Positions 61,325 to 64,000 of a DNA stretch of 64,000 nucleotides are shown piece after piece (the first letter of the stretch is position 1; each line of letters begins with the position of its first letter). A program made the position numbers and the translations under genes. The DNA is from Bacillus thuringiensis (lineage in GTDB: Bacteria > Bacillota > Bacilli > Bacillales > Bacillaceae_G): the NCBI RefSeq assembly GCF_022095615.2, contig NZ_CP155559.1:3159501-3223500 (forward strand), in the 5' to 3' direction. The notes under the pieces are model-generated. The model searched no databases, was not told where the DNA came from, and saw nothing but the letters and a program-made list of their open reading frames with translations.

Positions 61325-62290
61325 ATGAAAGCACTTTGTTTCGAACAGTTTGGAAATCCAGATGTACTACAATATAAAGAAATACATGATCCAATCATAA
61401 ATCCAAATGAAATTCTTGTCCGTACGAAAGCAATCGGATTAAACTTCGCTGATATTTATAGACGCCGCGGCGATTATCATCTCGCTGGCAATCCACCTTA
61501 TATATTAGGCTATGAAGGAGCTGGAATTGTTGAAGAAGTAGGAGCTGACGTTACTACTATCAACCCAGGAGACCGTATTGCATTTACGGACGTCCCATTT
61601 GCAAACGCAGAACTAGTAGCTGTTCCATCAGAGAAAGCAATCCCACTTCCTAAATCTATTTCTTTTGAAACAGCCGCTTCTGTATTATTACAAGGATTAA
61701 CTGCACACTATTTAACGAAAGATAGCTATCAAATAAAACAAGGTGATATAGCTTTAGTACACGCTGCGGCTGGTGGCGTTGGGCAACTTCTTATTCAAAT
61801 GATTAAACTACTAGGCGGAACAGTAATCGGCCTTACGTCATCAAACGAAAAAGCAAAAGTAGCCACGTTAGCTGGCGCTGATCACGTATTTTTGTATACT
61901 GAATCATGGCCTTCAAAAGTACTTGAAATAACAAATGGTACTGGAGTAAATGTTGTATATGAATCAGTAGGCTCTACATTAGAGGAAAGTTTTAACGCTA
62001 CTAAAACTAGTGGTACTGTCGTATTTTACGGAATGGCTGGCGGTAATCCTGCGCCCGTTGATCCGCGTATGCTTATGGATACTTCAAAAACGTTAACTGG
62101 CGGAGACCTTTGGAACGTGCTTACTACTTTTGAAGAACGTAAGCAGCGCTCTACTCAATTATTTGATTGGATCGCTAGTGGAAAATTAAACATTGCGGGT
62201 CCTACTACATTCTCTTTACAAGACGGTGCCCGTGCTCATGAATTATTAGAAAGCCGTAAAAGTACTGGGAAGATTTTATTAATCCCATAA
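61325..62290 (+). CDS. Quinone oxidoreductase-like (zeta-crystallin family)
   Basis: The 321-residue medium-chain reductase starts MKALCFEQFGNPDVLQYKEI, with GLNFADIYRRRGDYHLAGNPPYILGYEGAGIV and the NADPH motif HAAAGGVGQLLIQMIKLLG. It reduces quinones or enones with NADPH. No zinc cluster is present. ATG 61325 follows AATGGAGG by 8 bases and excludes the longer reading. It is divergent from the LysR gene. Confidence 0.89.
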   Translation: MKALCFEQFGNPDVLQYKEIHDPIINPNEILVRTKAIGLNFADIYRRRGDYHLAGNPPYILGYEGAGIVEEVGADVTTINPGDRIAFTDVPFANAELVAVPSEKAIPLPKSISFETAASVLLQGLTAHYLTKDSYQIKQGDIALVHAAAGGVGQLLIQMIKLLGGTVIGLTSSNEKAKVATLAGADHVFLYTESWPSKVLEITNGTGVNVVYESVGSTLEESFNATKTSGTVVFYGMAGGNPAPVDPRMLMDTSKTLTGGDLWNVLTTFEERKQRSTQLFDWIASGKLNIAGPTTFSLQDGARAHELLESRKSTGKILLIP

Positions 62291-62293
62291 TAC

Positions 62294-62328
62294 ACAAAAG
62301 GAAGCTAGATTTCTCTACCTTCCTTTTC
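62294..62328. terminator. Bidirectional terminator
   Basis: AAAGGAAG..CTTCCTTT hairpin between convergent genes. Confidence 0.8.
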
Positions 62329-62349
62329 TTATATCTATTTGAGATAGTA

Positions 62350-63060
62350 TTATATTTCCACACTTTCTTTCCCTTTTGCAACATAGCTCATATCTCCAAC
62401 TGACTCGACTGTATATGTTCCACCTTGATATACAACCTTCGTCACACTAGCGTTTTCCACTCCAAGTTTTGTTTTGCTACTGTCTAACATTTCTATTAAG
62501 GCAGTAATCAAAAGCCCATGAACGACAACTAATACGTTACCGCCGCCATTTTTAGCAGCTTCTTCACTAATTTGATCAATCTCTGCTTTTATACGAGTAG
62601 AAAACAACTCCCAATCTTCCGCTTGTTTCGTAGGATCTGCTGCTCTAATAAGATCAATAACTTCTTGAATAGAAAACTTCATGAGTTCTTCTGGTGACGA
62701 AACGCCTGCAGCTTTTCCAACTACATCCCACATATTTTCAAGCTTTTCACCTTCAAAAATACCGAAATTCAATTCTCGTAAATCTTTTCTTTGCTCAAGT
62801 TTCAATTTTGACTGCTCACTATATTTTAATACTAAATTAGCAGTTTCAATTGCGCGGCCGCTGTCACTACTATACGCATTCGTAAAATGAATATCTTTTA
62901 ATCCTGTTCCTAAATTAGTGGCAACTTCCACACCTTTTTCTACTAACGGAGAGTCTGCCCAACCTTGCGCGCGATGATTCGTATTTAATATTGTTTTACC
63001 GTGTCTTGTAACATATAACGTAACTGCATTCTCATTTCTCTCTGTTTCTCGCTTATTCAT
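62350..63060 (-). CDS. Histidine-phosphatase-family protein
   Basis: The 236-residue protein has the phosphoglycerate-mutase fold: catalytic RHGKT (about 19-23), GWADSPLVEKG, SSDSGRAIETANLVL, LRELNFGIFEGE and VVVHGLLI. It dephosphorylates a small molecule via a phospho-His intermediate. AAAGGGAG lies 9 bases before the ATG. A single gene. Confidence 0.87.
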   Translation of the reverse strand: MNKRETERNENAVTLYVTRHGKTILNTNHRAQGWADSPLVEKGVEVATNLGTGLKDIHFTNAYSSDSGRAIETANLVLKYSEQSKLKLEQRKDLRELNFGIFEGEKLENMWDVVGKAAGVSSPEELMKFSIQEVIDLIRAADPTKQAEDWELFSTRIKAEIDQISEEAAKNGGGNVLVVVHGLLITALIEMLDSSKTKLGVENASVTKVVYQGGTYTVESVGDMSYVAKGKESVEI

Positions 63061-63146
63061 TCTCTTCGCTCCCTTTACATTGCTAAATCAATTTTACCAT
63101 CTTAATTATTCATAGAGCAAAATATACGTCAGTAATATTCTTACTA

Positions 63147-63196
63147 AAAAAACGCTATCTTTCTGTATATCCCTACAAAAAGATAGCGTCTTTTAT
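63147..63196 (-). terminator. Terminator of GNAT/MutS-like unit
   Basis: AACGCTATCTTT/AAAGATAGCGT hairpin with T- or A-runs, about 25 bases past the GNAT stop. Confidence 0.85.
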
Positions 63197-63220
63197 AATT
63201 ACATTTCTTAACCGATTTTC

Positions 63221-63745
63221 CTACTCAGCAAAAGCACTCGAATATTGCACCATTCCTTCTACACCTTCAAGAGCATTTTCCCTTAATTCCATTACCATAA
63301 ACACTTCATCTGGCACTTCAAATGGTGCTTTTATATTCCATTCACTTGCTTTCTTAAAACCAAATTTCGGATAGTACTCTGGATGTCCTAATACTACAAC
63401 TGACCCGTATCCAAGGTCTTTCGCTTTATCTAAAGCAGCTACAATAAGCTTTCCACCAATTCCTTTTTTCTGATGGCCCCTAGCAACTGAAACCGGTGCA
63501 AGTGCTAATGATTCTACAGAAGTTCCATTCTGTTCTATCTTAATTTTGGATAACATAATGTGACCGACTATTTCCTCATCTACCGCAACAATTGATAATG
63601 CAGGAACAAATGCTTCACATTCTCTAATACGTTTTACAAGTTCATGTTCTGTTTTATCACTAAATTCTTCATGTAAAAATGCTTGTTGTACAACTTCTTC
63701 TGTTTTTCTATAATCGTTTTTTTGTTCTTGTCTAATCGTTACCAT
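63221..63745 (-). CDS. GNAT acetyltransferase (YhbS-like)
   Basis: The 174-residue protein has a GNAT domain: VESLALAPVSVARGHQKKGIGGKLIVAALDKAKDLGYGSVVVLGHPEYYPKFGF, close to the YhbS group. It acetylates an unknown substrate. The ATG lies 6 bases after the stop of the upstream gene and its ribosome binding site (AGAGGA) is within that gene's last codons, so they are co-transcribed. Confidence 0.86.
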   Translation of the reverse strand: MVTIRQEQKNDYRKTEEVVQQAFLHEEFSDKTEHELVKRIRECEAFVPALSIVAVDEEIVGHIMLSKIKIEQNGTSVESLALAPVSVARGHQKKGIGGKLIVAALDKAKDLGYGSVVVLGHPEYYPKFGFKKASEWNIKAPFEVPDEVFMVMELRENALEGVEGMVQYSSAFAE

Positions 63746-63751
63746 TCTATA

Positions 63752-64000
63752 TTATCCTCTATTCTTTCTTATTTCTTTTTGGATTTTACGAAGCGCTTTT
63801 TTCGATCCGCGTTCAATATCATGCTGCATTTTTCTTTCTTTATAATCGACAAATAGTGTATTTAAATCGTATCCCTCTGGGTATAATTCTTTTGCCGCTA
63901 CCTCTAACGTAATACGTTTTACATTCACTTCAACGAATTCACCGTTATAATATACAACGACGTTATAGAAATTATCTATTTCCTTATAGATAATACCAAA
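63752..64000 (-). CDS. C-terminus of probable MutS-family protein (truncated by window)
   Basis: The minus-strand frame is open to the window edge and reads FGIIYKEIDNFYNVVVYYNG, then a beta-alpha segment and the basic C-terminal helix HDIERGSKKALRKIQKEIRK. The DLNTLFVDYKERKMQHD block and basic tail resemble the C-terminal end of MutS-related ATPases of the B. cereus group, but the ATPase part is outside the window and the assignment is tentative. It is upstream in the same operon as the GNAT gene. Confidence 0.5.
   Translation of the reverse strand, partial: FGIIYKEIDNFYNVVVYYNGEFVEVNVKRITLEVAAKELYPEGYDLNTLFVDYKERKMQHDIERGSKKALRKIQKEIRKNRG

Overview
The window is chromosomal DNA of a low-GC Firmicute, most likely a member of the Bacillus cereus group (cereus, thuringiensis or anthracis-like; the species cannot be resolved by eye). 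The main markers are an intact subclass B1 metallo-beta-lactamase of BcII type (26900-27670), an AiiA-type acyl-homoserine-lactone lactonase (35517-36269), the yojF-bshB2 bacillithiol pair, sigI-rsgI, purine-rich ribosome binding sites before nearly every gene, and two copies of an interspersed repeat resembling the B. cereus bcr family. It is ordinary accessory-rich chromosome: small transcription units in both directions separated by bidirectional hairpin terminators, with no rRNA, tRNA, CRISPR array or complete insertion sequence seen. Layout: 1-4200 holds an aldo/keto reductase end, an SRPBCC protein, a metallo-beta-lactamase-fold protein, a membrane protein and a phosphotransferase, bracketed by two inverted bcr-like repeats. 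4181-7126 is a four-gene overlapping operon (RimL-type acetyltransferase, SDR, GNAT, PhzF). 7271-10404 has an acyl-CoA ligase, a flavodoxin-like reductase with its divergent HxlR regulator, a small MITE-like element and an ArsR regulator. 10580-12623 is sigI-rsgI, the latter with a long 15-residue tandem repeat tail. 13134-15099 has a TetR/membrane-protein pair with two striking palindromes, then a LysE-type exporter. 15243-19763 is the least ordinary part: small membrane proteins, a frameshifted gene, a repetitive coiled-coil protein, about 1 kb of decayed DNA containing the remains of a phage ArpU-like regulator, a DUF6944-like repetitive protein and a GyrI-like protein. 19874-23390 has a WYL regulator and a PadR-DUF1048-ABC exporter operon preceded by a tandem-duplicated operator region. 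23854-25140 is hcp behind a consensus Fnr site. 25418-30579 has small membrane proteins, BcII, a MazG-like protein and a serine hydrolase. 30862-36269 has a flavin monooxygenase, a YeiL-like regulator with VOC and a broken phosphoesterase, the divergent YdcZ-type transporter pair, a secreted-type protein that appears to start with ATT, and aiiA. 36606-41109 has a PadR/DUF1700/DUF4097 envelope operon, a zinc-type dehydrogenase and an amino-acid permease. 41689-50879 has an MFS exporter, a cytidine-deaminase-like protein, bacillithiol genes, an ArsB/NhaD transporter and a three-gene ABC exporter. 51740-54667 is a Fur-boxed iron-siderophore uptake operon lacking an ATPase. 54944-64000 has DUF817, DUF4003, two DinB proteins, a CPBP protease, a LysR/quinone-oxidoreductase pair, a histidine phosphatase, a GNAT and the C-terminal end of a probable MutS-family protein. 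Functionally most genes serve transport, detoxification, small-molecule modification and local regulation. Several regulators sit beside their probable operators (HxlR, TetR, PadR, YeiL-like, LysR, Fur, Fnr). No wholly new multi-gene system was recognised. The observations most worth following are the repeat elements that coincide with stop codons, the ATT-start gene, the duplicated PadR operator region, the TetR palindrome pair and the decayed phage-like block at 17.0-19.3 kb.
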